Assembly: GCF_036002945.1 (NCBI RefSeq)
Contig: NZ_CP108529.1
Coordinates: forward strand, 2,728,001-2,792,000
From: Streptomyces sp. NBC_01224
GTDB taxonomy: Bacteria; Actinomycetota; Actinomycetes; Streptomycetales; Streptomycetaceae
Length of the DNA stretch: 64,000 nucleotides
Direction of reading: 5' to 3'
Shown here: positions 34,502-42,707 of the stretch, in pieces
Position numbering within the stretch: the first letter of the stretch is position 1
How the letters are laid out: every line of letters starts with the position of its first letter
Translations under genes and position numbers: made by a program
Notes under the pieces: generated by a model
What the model was told of the DNA's origin: nothing
Database searches by the model: none
What the model saw: only the letters and a program-made list of their open reading frames with translations

Positions 34502-34985
34502 TCATCCCACGCGCTGTCCGAACTCCTGCACCCCCACCACGCGCAGCAGTTGCAGCCGCTCATGGGCCTCGCTGCCCGGCCGCGCCGTGTGGATGACCAG
34601 GCTCTGCCCGCAGGCCGCGCTGAGCAGCACCTCGCACTCCAGGTCCAGGAGCCCGACGACCGGATGCAGGAACCGCTTGCGCTCCGCGCGCCGCAGCGCC
34701 ACCCGATGCTCCGTCCACAGCGCCTCGAACTCCGCGCTCCTCTCGCGCAGTTCCCTGACCAGGGCGCCCAGCTGGGCGTCGTCGGGGCGGGCCGCGGACA
34801 CCGCGCGGAGCTGGGCCACGTGAATGCGGGAGTGCGTGTCGTGGTCCTCGGGCGGGAAGAGCGTCCGCGCGGCCGGGTCGGTGAACCAGGACCGGACGAC
34901 GTTGTGCCCCTGCCGTGTCTCACCGACCAGCGCGACGGCCATGGCGTTCTGCGCCAGCACCCGCACCTCGCGCAGTCGATGCAGT
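34502..34985 (-). pseudogene. XRE-family regulator missing its HTH (MmyB-like ligand-binding domain)
   Basis: The frame reads VRVLAQNAMAVALVGETRQG, then HNVVRSWFTDPAARTLFPPE, HVAQLRAVSAARPDDAQLGA and ends QLLRVVGVQEFGQRVG. This is the C-terminal MmyB-like domain of a common Streptomyces XRE regulator group. The N-terminal HTH is missing: upstream of about 34985 the same frame runs antisense through another fragment. It is probably inactive. Confidence 0.6.
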
Positions 34986-35293
34986 GGGTGGGCGGCTGGG
35001 CCGCGACACAGCGTCTGGCGATGGTGCATCACGCGGACATCGCGCAGGCCCTGTTGCGACTGCTGTTCGCTCCCGGCCTGGCGGGCCGCCGCTACAACTT
35101 CTCGGACGACGCCCCGGTCACGGCGGTGGAGCTGCACCAGCTCAACGGGGTGCCGGTGCCGGCCGAGTTGGCGGACCGGATCGACCCCGACCCCTGGTAC
35201 GGACTGTTGTCGACCGGTCGGGCCCGCGACGAGCTGGGCTACCGGCCGCTGTACCCGTCGGTGTGGACGGCCCGGGACGCGGGCGCGCTGTAG
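34973..35293 (+). pseudogene. C-terminal fragment of an NAD-dependent epimerase/dehydratase
   Basis: RLAMVHHADIAQALLRLLFA, PGLAGRRYNFSDDAPVTAVE and DPWYGLLSTGRARDELGYRP fits the C-terminal third of an extended SDR epimerase. The Rossmann half with the Gly-rich NAD motif is absent. It starts at the junction with the MmyB-like fragment. Confidence 0.6.
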
Positions 35294-35640
35294 GGGGCCG
35301 GCCACGGGGCGCGGGGCGCCAGGGTGTGCGGTCCGTCGGTGGGCGGGCTCCGGCGATGGGCGGGCTCCGCTCAGGGCACGTCCCCGTCCCGCCAGTCGAA
35401 GATCAGTGTCCCGGACACCCGGGGCAGCGCGCGGCCGGCCCCGCCGCGGACATAGGTGCTGCCCTCCTCGTCCGGCAGCATCTCCACCCCGCGCCTTCCC
35501 TGCACGGCGATCCGGGGCCGCTACCTGATCCTGCTGGGCGGCGGCTTCACGGTCGGCCTCTCGCCGATCGTGCACGGCTGGAGCCGAACGGGGACACAGC
35601 AGGAGATCCGGGGCGACCCCCCGCCCCTCCTCGATTGATC
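35294..35640. other. Decayed stretch between fragments and the GH97 gene
   Basis: Two short open tails are visible and neither is recognised. On the minus strand VRGGAGRALPRVSGTLIFDW ends in RDGDVP at about 35373. On the plus strand GRYLILLGGGFTVGLSPIVH ends at about 35638. No complete gene with a ribosome binding site is present. Confidence 0.4.
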
Positions 35641-35663
35641 CGACGTATTTGCCGCCGGGTACC

Positions 35664-35749
35664 TTGACGCTCTCTCACTCCACCACCATTCTCCCAGTCA
35701 TCGGACCAATGGTCAGGTCTGTGAACGATGAGCCTGCAGACTGGGAGAA
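35664..35749 (+). promoter_or_regulatory. GH97 gene promoter, palindrome and RBS-complementary arm
   Basis: TTGACG (35664-35669), 17 bp, CATTCT (35687-35692) is a plausible promoter. GACCA-A-TGGTC (35704-35714) is a perfect dyad just downstream. TTCTCCCAGT (35689-35698) is exactly complementary to ACTGGGAGAA (35740-35749), which includes the ribosome binding site GGGAG. If transcription starts upstream of 35689 this could hide the ribosome binding site; with the promoter proposed here the left arm would not be transcribed. Confidence 0.4.
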
Positions 35750-35752
35750 ATC

Positions 35753-37657
35753 GTGTCACTGCACAAGCCATGGAGAACCCGGATCGGAACACTGTCGGTG
35801 GTCCTGTGCGGCGCGCTCGCGTCGACGCTGCTGACGGCGGCCGGCGCGCGCGCCGAGGAGAGCGCCTGGACGGTACGGGACAAGCCCGACGGGCCCCGCG
35901 CGGAGCTGCGGCTCGACCGGTTGACGGGGTCACTGAGCCTGGCGGTGTCCCGCGAAGGCGGGACGGTCATCGCCCCGTCACCCGTGGGGATCGTGACCGA
36001 GCGGGCCGACCTCACCTCGGGGCTGGGGTTCCTCGGCCGCAGCGACCGCTCGGTCGACGAGCACTACCGCACGAGCGCGGGCAAGACCCGGAGCCGCACC
36101 GTCCACATGCGTGAATCGCGCTTCCGGTTCCGTACCGCCGCAGGCGCCCGGCTCGATCTGCTCGTCCGGGCCTCCGCCGACGGTGTCGCCTACCGCTACG
36201 TGCTGCCCGGTGACACGGGCAACGTCCTGCACGAGGCCTCCGCGTTCACCCTGCCCGAGGGTGCGTCCGCCTGGCTCGGCAACTACCGCAAGGACAACGA
36301 GAACCTCTTCAACGCGTACTCCGCCACGGGCGCCCCGGCCGGTGAGTACATGATGCAGGGGCTGTTCCGTACCGGAGGCGGCTACGCCCTGGTCGCCGAG
36401 TCCGACCTCACCGGCAGCTACTCCGGGGCCCGTCTGGTGCATGACGCGGGCTCCCCCACCTACCGCGTCAAGCTCTGGGACGAGCGGATCCAGGTGAAGG
36501 GCGCGCTCACCACGCCTTGGCGCGCCGTGGTCACCGGCGACCTGGCGACCGTCACCGAGTCCACCTTCACGGACGATCTCGCCCCGGCCTCCGAGGTCCG
36601 CGACACCTCCTGGATCAAGCCGGGCCGGGCCCTGTGGACCTGGCTGGCGGGCGGGCGTCCGGCGGGCCAGAGCCTGGAGATGCAGAAGGGGTACGTCGAC
36701 TACGCGGCCGCCCGCCACTGGCCGTACACCGTCGTCGACGCGGGGTGGTACTTCGACCCGGACCAGTGGGACGTCACCGACCCCGACTGGCAGTCCCACA
36801 GCTGGATTCCTGAGCTGGTGCGCTACGGCAGGGAGCGCGGCGTCGGAATCCAGGTCTGGATCCACCACCGCGACCTGGACACCGCCGAGGAGCGCGCCCA
36901 GTGGCTGCCCACGCTGGAGAAGTGGGGCGTCAAGGGGGTGAAGATCGACTTCATGGACTCGGAGGCGCAGGAGACGTTCCAGTGGTACGACAAGATCCTC
37001 CCCGAGACGGCGGCCCACCACCTCCTGGTCAACTTCCACGGCTCCACGATCCCCAAGGGCATCCAGCGCACCTGGCCGCACGTCATGTCGCTGGAGGGCG
37101 TCAACGGCGAGGAGAAGAAGACGAACACCGCCCAGCATCTGACCACGCTTCCGTTCACCCGGAACGTGATCGGCTCCATGGACTTCACCCCCGGCGCCTT
37201 CCAACGCCCGAACCGGCCCAACGCCGCGTCCGACGCGGGTGAGCTGGGCCTGTCGGTGCTGTACGAGTCCGGGGTACAGAATCTGGCCGGCACCCCCGAG
37301 TCGTACGAAGCCCGCCCGGTGGCCCGGCACTTCCTGGAGCAGCTGCCGGACGCCTGGGACGACACCCGGCTGCTGGCGGGTGAGCCCGGAAGCAGCGCGG
37401 TCCTGGCCCGCCGCAGCGGCGGCCGCTGGTTCATCGGTGGTACGTACGCGGGCACGGCGCACACCGCCGAGGTGCCCCTGCGGATCGAGTCCGGCCGATG
37501 GCTGGTCGAGACGGTGACGGACGGGCCGACGGGGCTGGTGCGCACGGCCCGCGCGGTGCGGGGCGGCGACGCGCTGTCGGTGGATGTGGTTGCCGACGGC
37601 GGCTTCGCCGCGGTGGCCTGCCGCTGGGCCCCGGGCCGCACCTCGTGCGACCGCTGA
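35753..37657 (+). CDS. Secreted GH97 glycoside hydrolase
   Basis: 634 residues from a GTG with GGGAG upstream. The signal peptide ends near AGARA-EE. An N-terminal beta-sandwich (about 35-290) precedes the catalytic barrel with WTWLAGGRPAGQSLEMQKGY, YTVVDAGWY, KGVKIDFMDSEAQE and LLVNFHGSTIPKGIQRTWPH, and a small C-terminal beta-domain. GH97 holds calcium-dependent alpha-glucosidases (inverting) and alpha-galactosidases (retaining). Asp in VKIDFMDS lies where the retaining branch has its nucleophile, so alpha-galactosidase-like activity is the better guess. The gene stands alone between decayed DNA and a terminator. Confidence 0.92.
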   Translation: MSLHKPWRTRIGTLSVVLCGALASTLLTAAGARAEESAWTVRDKPDGPRAELRLDRLTGSLSLAVSREGGTVIAPSPVGIVTERADLTSGLGFLGRSDRSVDEHYRTSAGKTRSRTVHMRESRFRFRTAAGARLDLLVRASADGVAYRYVLPGDTGNVLHEASAFTLPEGASAWLGNYRKDNENLFNAYSATGAPAGEYMMQGLFRTGGGYALVAESDLTGSYSGARLVHDAGSPTYRVKLWDERIQVKGALTTPWRAVVTGDLATVTESTFTDDLAPASEVRDTSWIKPGRALWTWLAGGRPAGQSLEMQKGYVDYAAARHWPYTVVDAGWYFDPDQWDVTDPDWQSHSWIPELVRYGRERGVGIQVWIHHRDLDTAEERAQWLPTLEKWGVKGVKIDFMDSEAQETFQWYDKILPETAAHHLLVNFHGSTIPKGIQRTWPHVMSLEGVNGEEKKTNTAQHLTTLPFTRNVIGSMDFTPGAFQRPNRPNAASDAGELGLSVLYESGVQNLAGTPESYEARPVARHFLEQLPDAWDDTRLLAGEPGSSAVLARRSGGRWFIGGTYAGTAHTAEVPLRIESGRWLVETVTDGPTGLVRTARAVRGGDALSVDVVADGGFAAVACRWAPGRTSCDR

Positions 37658-37756
37658 ACCGGTAGCGGACCGGGAACCTTCTACGGGCGGGCCGCGGAGG
37701 CGGGCGACGCGGCGGCGAAGCGGTTCCTTTACCGAGGGACGGCCCCGGAATGGAAA

Positions 37757-37794
37757 CCGCCTCCCGGCCGGCAGGGGAACCGGGCGGGAGGCGG
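37757..37794. terminator. Bidirectional terminator between GH97 and pruA genes
   Basis: CCGCCTCCCG (37757-37766) pairs with CGGGAGGCGG (37785-37794), with further C/G pairing inside an 18-nt loop. It lies between convergent genes. Confidence 0.7.
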
Positions 37795-37836
37795 AATTCG
37801 TGGCGGGGCGCCGGGGGTGAGGCGCCCCGGGGGGCA

Positions 37837-39468
37837 TCAGCCCTGGTGGGGGTAGGTGTAGTCGGTCGGCGGAACCAGCGTCTCCTTGATGGCCCGGGTC
37901 AGGGTCCAGCGCTGCAGGTTCTGCGGGGCGCCCGCCTTGTCGTTCGTACCCGAGGCGCGGCCGCCACCGAAGGGCTGCTGGCCGACGACGGCACCGGTCG
38001 ACTTGTCGTTGATGTAGAAGTTGCCCGCGGCGTACCGCAGCTTCTCCATCGTGTGCGCGGCCGCGGCGCGGTCGCCCGCGATGACGGAACCGGTCAGCGC
38101 GTAGTCGGAGACCGACTCCATCTGCTCCAGCATCTCGTCGTACTTGTCGTCCTCGTAGACGTGCACGGCGAGGATCGGGCCGAAGTACTCGGTCGTGAAG
38201 ACCTCGTTCTCCGGGTCGCTGCACTCGATGACGGTCGGGCGGACGAAGTAGCCCACCGAGTCGTCGTACGTGCCGCCCGCGATGATCGTGCAGGACGGGT
38301 CGGACTTGGCGCGGTCGATCGCGGCCTTGTTCTTGGCGAACGAGCGCTCGTCGATGACGGCACCGATGAAGTTCGACAGGTCGGTGACGTCGCCCATGGT
38401 GATGGAGTCGACCTCGGCCGCGAACTTCTCCTTGAAGCCGGAGTTCCAGATGGAGGCCGGGACGTACGCACGGGAGGAAGCCGAGCACTTCTGGCCCTGG
38501 AACTCGAAGGAGCCACGGGTCAGCGCGGTCTTCAGCACGGCGTGGTCGGCCGACGGGTGGGCGACGACGAAGTCCTTGCCGCCGGTCTCGCCGACGAGCC
38601 GCGGGTAGGTGCGGTAGTTGGCGATGTTGTTGCCGACCGTCTTCCACAGGTGCTGGAAGGTGGGGGTCGAACCGGTGAAGTGGATGCCGGCCAGGTCGCG
38701 GTGGTTCAGGGCCACCTCGGAGACGGCAATGCCGTCACCGGTCACCAGGTTGATGACGCCCTTGGGCAGACCCGCCTCTTCCAGGAGCTGCATCAGCAGC
38801 ACGGCGGCGTGGGTCTGCGTCGGGGACGGCTTCCACACCACGACGTTGCCCATGAGGGCGGGGGCGGTGGGCAGGTTGCCCGCGATGGCCGTGAAGTTGA
38901 ACGGCGTGATCGCGTAGACGAAGCCCTCCAGCGGGCGGTGGTCCATGCGGTTCCACACGCCCGGCGAGTTGGCCGGGGGCTGCTCGGCCAGGATCTGGCG
39001 CGCGTAGTGCACGTTGAAGCGCCAGAAGTCGACGAGCTCACAGGGAGTGTCGATCTCGGCCTGCTGGGCGGTCTTCGACTGGCCGAGCATCGTGGATGCG
39101 GCCAGCGTCTCGCGCCAGGGACCGGACAACAGCTCGGCGGCGCGCAGGATGATCGCGGCGCGGTCGTCGAAGGACATCGCGCGCCAGGCCGGGGCGGCGG
39201 CCAGCGCGGCGTCGATCGCGTCCTGGGCGTCCTGCTGCGTGGCGCCGGCGAACGTACCGATGACGGCCTTGTGGTTGTGCGGCTGCACGACGTCGAAGCG
39301 CTCGCCGCCGCCCATCCGCTTCTCGCCACCGATGGTCATCGGAAGGTCGATCGGGTTCTGGCTGAGCTCCTTGAGCTTCGCCTCCAGGCGGGCGCGCTCC
39401 GGGGAACCCGGGGCGTAGGAGTGGACCGGCTCGTTGACCGGCGCGGGGACCTGAGTAACAGCGTCCAT
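37837..39468 (-). CDS. pruA: L-glutamate gamma-semialdehyde dehydrogenase (P5C dehydrogenase)
   Basis: 543 residues, the usual length of stand-alone PruA. It oxidises glutamate semialdehyde to glutamate with NAD, the second step of proline catabolism. The NAD-binding ITPFNFTAIAGNLPTAPALM, the general-base segment YPRLVGETGGKDFVV and the catalytic Cys in RGSFEFQGQKCSASSRAYVP are present, as is FYINDKSTGAVVGQQPFGGG near the C-terminus. It follows the proline dehydrogenase gene by 47 bp in one operon, divergent from a PucR-type regulator. Confidence 0.95.
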   Translation of the reverse strand: MDAVTQVPAPVNEPVHSYAPGSPERARLEAKLKELSQNPIDLPMTIGGEKRMGGGERFDVVQPHNHKAVIGTFAGATQQDAQDAIDAALAAAPAWRAMSFDDRAAIILRAAELLSGPWRETLAASTMLGQSKTAQQAEIDTPCELVDFWRFNVHYARQILAEQPPANSPGVWNRMDHRPLEGFVYAITPFNFTAIAGNLPTAPALMGNVVVWKPSPTQTHAAVLLMQLLEEAGLPKGVINLVTGDGIAVSEVALNHRDLAGIHFTGSTPTFQHLWKTVGNNIANYRTYPRLVGETGGKDFVVAHPSADHAVLKTALTRGSFEFQGQKCSASSRAYVPASIWNSGFKEKFAAEVDSITMGDVTDLSNFIGAVIDERSFAKNKAAIDRAKSDPSCTIIAGGTYDDSVGYFVRPTVIECSDPENEVFTTEYFGPILAVHVYEDDKYDEMLEQMESVSDYALTGSVIAGDRAAAAHTMEKLRYAAGNFYINDKSTGAVVGQQPFGGGRASGTNDKAGAPQNLQRWTLTRAIKETLVPPTDYTYPHQG

Positions 39469-39515
39469 GAGTGCCTTGTCTCCTTGTGTCAGGGGGTGGG
39501 GGTCAGCCGGGCAGG

Positions 39516-40442
39516 TCAGCCCTTGGTGAGGATGGAGCGGCCGAAGAACAGCAGGTTCGCCGGCTTCTCCGCGAGGCGGCGCATGAAGTAGCCGTACCAG
39601 TCGGTGCCGTACGCGGTGTATACGCGCATCCGGTGGCCCTCGGCCGCGAGCCGGATGTGCTCGTCGCTGCGGATGCCGTACAGCATCTGGAACTCGTACT
39701 CGTCCAGCTTGCGCCCGGCCTTCCGGGCCAGCTCCTGGGCGATGGCGATCAGGCGCGGGTCGTGCGACCCGATCATCGGGTAGCCCTCGCCCTCCATCAG
39801 GGTCCTCAGAATGCGGACGTACGCCTTGTCGATCTCGGCCTTGTCCTGGTACGCGACGGAGGCGGGCTCCTTGTAGGCGCCCTTCACGATGCGGACGCGG
39901 CTGCCGGCGGCGGCCAGGCGGCCGGCGTCCTCCTCGGTGCGGAACAAGTACGCCTGGATCACACAACCGGTCTGCGGGAAGTCCTTCCGCAGCTCCTCGT
40001 GGATGGCGAACATCGAGTCGAGGGTGGTGTGGTCCTCGGCGTCCAGCGTGACCGTGGTGCCGATCGCGGCAGCGGCCTCGACGACCGGGCGGACATTGGC
40101 GAGCGCCAGCTCGTGGCCGCCGTCCAGCGCTTGGCCGAACATGGAGAGCTTGACGGACATCTCGGCCTTGGTGCCCAGGCCCAGGTCCTTGAGGCGCTCG
40201 ATCAGTTCGAGGTAGGCATCGCGGGCGGCGGCGGCCTGTTCGGGGGTGGTGATGTCCTCGCCGACCACGTCGAGGGTGACTTCGAGACCCTTGCCGGCGG
40301 CGTCCTCGATGATCGGGACGACCTGGTCGACGGTCTCACCGGCGATGAACCGGTCGACGACCTGCTTGGTGCCAGGTGCGGCCGAGATGAAACGGCGCAT
40401 CTTGTCGCTGCGGGACGCGGCGAGAATCACGGGACCCAGCAC
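39516..40442 (-). CDS. putB: Proline dehydrogenase
   Basis: 308 residues from a GTG with GGAGG upstream. It is the monofunctional FAD enzyme that oxidises proline to pyrroline-5-carboxylate. Barrel motifs are EMSVKLSMFGQALDGG, TVTLDAEDHTTLDS, VIQAYLFRTEEDA, RIVKGAYKEPA and the C-terminal EFQMLYGIRSDEHIRLAAEG with YTAYGTDWYGYFMRRLAEKP, containing the conserved substrate Tyr/Arg pattern. It is the first gene of the operon with pruA. Confidence 0.95.
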   Translation of the reverse strand: MLGPVILAASRSDKMRRFISAAPGTKQVVDRFIAGETVDQVVPIIEDAAGKGLEVTLDVVGEDITTPEQAAAARDAYLELIERLKDLGLGTKAEMSVKLSMFGQALDGGHELALANVRPVVEAAAAIGTTVTLDAEDHTTLDSMFAIHEELRKDFPQTGCVIQAYLFRTEEDAGRLAAAGSRVRIVKGAYKEPASVAYQDKAEIDKAYVRILRTLMEGEGYPMIGSHDPRLIAIAQELARKAGRKLDEYEFQMLYGIRSDEHIRLAAEGHRMRVYTAYGTDWYGYFMRRLAEKPANLLFFGRSILTKG

Positions 40443-40540
40443 GGGGCACCTCCACGGAAAGTACGAACGAAGGCCGTACCGGCAGATAAGGAACAGAGCG
40501 GTACAGCACGGAGAACCACCGTGAAATCTAAGGATCCCTC

Positions 40541-40601
40541 CGATGGTGTGCCATCGACAGCTGTCACGCATCCATTCCCGGGATCTCAGACATATGTCTG
40601 A
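40541..40601. promoter_or_regulatory. Palindromes in the divergent put/pucR promoter region
   Basis: Three symmetric sites lie within 61 bp: CGATGG-TGTG-CCATCG (40541-40556), ACAGCTGT (40557-40564) and the perfect 16-bp palindrome TCAGACATATGTCTGA (40586-40601), which ends 20 bp before the regulator start codon. They lie between two divergent transcription units, the classic position for a local activator acting on both. Confidence 0.55.
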
Positions 40602-40621
40602 AGGGGTGCGAGAATGGCCGG

Positions 40622-41764
40622 GTGAAGGGCGATTACCAGGAGCTGGTCGACGAGATCTCCGGACTGCTCGGCGCCCCCGCGACGCTGGAGAACCGGGACT
40701 TCGGCCTGGTCGCCTTCGGCGCCCACGACAGCGACGACGACACGGCGATGGACCCGGTCCGCACCCGCTCGATCCTGACCAGGCGCTCCACGCCTGCAGT
40801 GCGCGCCTGGTTCGAGGGCTTCGGCATCGCCCGCGCCACCGGTCCGGTCCGCATTCCGGCCGCCCCGGAGGCCGGGGTGTTCCGCGGCCGCATCTGTCTG
40901 CCGGTACGCCATCGGGGCGTCGTGCTCGGTTACGTATGGCTGCTCGACGCGGACCCCGGGCCGACCGACGAGCAGCTGAGGGCGGCGATGGAGGTGGCGG
41001 CCCGGATCGGGGGGCTCCTCTCCGACGAGGCACGGGCGGGCACGGATCTGTCCCGGGAGTTCGGTGCGGTCCTCACCGCCGGGCGGGGCTGGCAGCGCGA
41101 CATGGCGGTAGCCGCGCTGCACGAGGCACTGGGCCGGGACGCGGAGGGCCTGCACACGGTGGTGTGCGTGATCCCGTGGACCGACGATCCGCCATCGGTC
41201 CGTACGGTGCCCTCGGCATCCGCACTGACCTCGGTCCCGGCCCCCGGAGCCGCCGGGGGCCCGTCGCTGGCCGCGCTGATCCGGCTGCGCTCCAGCGAGG
41301 TCCTCGACGCGGCGCTCACCGCCGCGGACCGGCTGCGTTCCTCCGCGGGCGGGCACGCCACCGCCGGGGTCGCGGTGCCGCGCCGGGGCCTGGCGGACCT
41401 GGCCGAGGCCTGGCACGAGGCGTCGGCCGCGGCTCGCGCGGCGGCGGCCGAGTCCCGCTTCGGCCCGGTCGCCGAGTGGTCGGCGATCGGCCCGTACCGG
41501 CTGCTGACCGCGCTCCCCGCAGAAGCGGCCGCGGATCCCGCGGTCCGCGCCCTGCTCACCCCGCCACATAAGGATCTGGCCCGCACCGCCGAGGTGTTCC
41601 TCGACTGCGCGGGCCAGGCCTCCCGTACGGCCACCGCACTCGGCATCCACCGCCAGACGCTCTACTACCGGCTCTCCCGGGTCCAGCGGCTCACCGGCCT
41701 CGATCTCAACAACGGCGAGGACCGGCTGTTGCTGCACATGGCACTCAAGGGCGCGCGCCTCTGA
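40622..41764 (+). CDS. PucR-family transcriptional regulator of proline catabolism
   Basis: 380 residues from a GTG start. An N-terminal sensory region of about 150 residues is followed by a GGDEF-like degenerate middle domain and the C-terminal PucR HTH ([20 protein letters not shown], then [20 protein letters not shown] and [17 protein letters not shown]). Divergent placement next to proline dehydrogenase and P5C dehydrogenase matches PutR-type activators known in actinobacteria, which turn on put genes in response to proline. The specific ligand is inferred from context. Confidence 0.88.
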   Translation: MKGDYQELVDEISGLLGAPATLENRDFGLVAFGAHDSDDDTAMDPVRTRSILTRRSTPAVRAWFEGFGIARATGPVRIPAAPEAGVFRGRICLPVRHRGVVLGYVWLLDADPGPTDEQLRAAMEVAARIGGLLSDEARAGTDLSREFGAVLTAGRGWQRDMAVAALHEALGRDAEGLHTVVCVIPWTDDPPSVRTVPSASALTSVPAPGAAGGPSLAALIRLRSSEVLDAALTAADRLRSSAGGHATAGVAVPRRGLADLAEAWHEASAAARAAAAESRFGPVAEWSAIGPYRLLTALPAEAAADPAVRALLTPPHKDLARTAEVFLDCAGQASRTATALGIHRQTLYYRLSRVQRLTGLDLNNGEDRLLLHMALKGARL

Positions 41765-41881
41765 TCCCGCGCCGCCACCGAGCCCGGCGCGTCCGAGAGC
41801 CCCGTCGGCCCGTCCGGCGTTCGAGGACGCAGCCGTCGCCCCGGGCACTCGGCCCGACCTGGACGCCGGCTCCAGGCCCTT

Positions 41882-42037
41882 ACGACCTCGCCCACGATTG
41901 TCAGCGGCGTCGCGGTGTCTGGGACCTCCGGCGTTGTCGTCAGTCGCCGACGCTCCGCGTCGACTCCCTCCTCCGCCCTGGATTCGAAGGCCCCGGACGC
42001 CGCTCCTTCTCCCACCGCCAATCGTGGGCGAGGTCGT
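41882..42037. repeat. MITE-like element: 19-bp perfect inverted repeats around 118 bp
   Basis: ACGACCTCGCCCACGATTG (41882-41900) is repeated as its exact reverse complement at 42019-42037. A second inner pair, AGCGGCGTC (about 41903) and GACGCCGCT (about 41997), extends the foldback. No coding frame is evident inside and no target duplication is visible. It lies between convergent genes and ends 3 bp from the TetR stop codon. It could be a miniature transposon relic or a long bidirectional terminator. The rest of the gap (41765-41881) shows nothing. Confidence 0.6.
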
Positions 42038-42039
42038 TA

Positions 42040-42630
42040 CTACCGCACCCGCCCTTCCAGCACCGCCTTCAGACCGTCCGTCAGATCCTGTGCAGAAGGC
42101 GCCGATTCACTGTCCATCAGCCACTGCACCATCACACCCGCGAGCAGCGCCTGGCAGAACAGCCCGGCCACCCGCGCCTTCTCCGGGTCCGCCTCCGGGT
42201 CGATGCCGAGCATGTTCTCGGCGAGCCCGTCACGCCCCTCGCGCTGCGGGCCCGCCAGAGCCTTCTGCAGCTCCGGGTCCTGGTCGATCCGGGAGACGAC
42301 CTCCATCTGGAGCTGCCAGACGGACCGGGTCTGCTCATAGCTGTCGATCACCCGCTCCCAGGTGTCGCGGAACTGGTCGAGCGGCGACCGGGGCCCGCCG
42401 TCGCCGCCGTCCGCGTTCTGGTCCGGCTGCTCGGTGAGCACATCGCCCCACTCCTCGGTCACCTTGAGGAAGGCGAGGTTGAGCAGGGCCTCCTTGGATC
42501 CGTAGTGGTAGCCGATGGAGGCGAGGTTCGTACCGGAGGCGGCCACGATGTCGCGCGCCGTCGTCCGGGCGTATCCCTTCTCCAGCAGGCAGCGCTTGGC
42601 GCCTTCGAGCAGATCCTCACGGTGTCCCAT
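42040..42630 (-). CDS. TetR-family transcriptional regulator
   Basis: 196 residues. The HTH is RCLLEKGYARTTARDIVAAS, then GTNLASIGYHYGSKEALLNL. The ligand domain (QTRSVWQLQMEVVSRIDQDP, ARVAGLFCQALLAGVMVQWL) resembles the TetR_C_11/17 type groups. The gene starts next to a large inverted repeat that contains AGACG-CA-CGTCT, a likely autoregulatory operator. No enzyme or pump gene is directly linked; serA upstream is separately regulated. Confidence 0.9.
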   Translation of the reverse strand: MGHREDLLEGAKRCLLEKGYARTTARDIVAASGTNLASIGYHYGSKEALLNLAFLKVTEEWGDVLTEQPDQNADGGDGGPRSPLDQFRDTWERVIDSYEQTRSVWQLQMEVVSRIDQDPELQKALAGPQREGRDGLAENMLGIDPEADPEKARVAGLFCQALLAGVMVQWLMDSESAPSAQDLTDGLKAVLEGRVR

Positions 42631-42639
42631 GAAAGCAGC

Positions 42640-42690
42640 GTACCCGGCATGCAGACGTTTGTGTAAGACGCACGTCTAGATGCCGGGTAC
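42640..42690. promoter_or_regulatory. 51-bp inverted repeat between TetR gene and serA (probable operator)
   Basis: The arms GTACCCGGCATGCAGACGT (42640-42658) and ACGTCTAGATGCCGGGTAC (42672-42690) match as reverse complements at 17 of 19 positions, with a 13-bp spacer. Inside, AGACG-CA-CGTCT (42666-42677) is a shorter dyad typical of TetR sites, and AGACGT recurs at 42653. It could serve as both serA terminator and TetR operator. Confidence 0.6.
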
Positions 42691-42707
42691 CCGGGGCCCT
42701 GAGGCCG

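Noticed and set aside
35978..38647. 889-codon minus-strand open frame
   Set aside because: Runs antisense through GH97 and out of frame through pruA.
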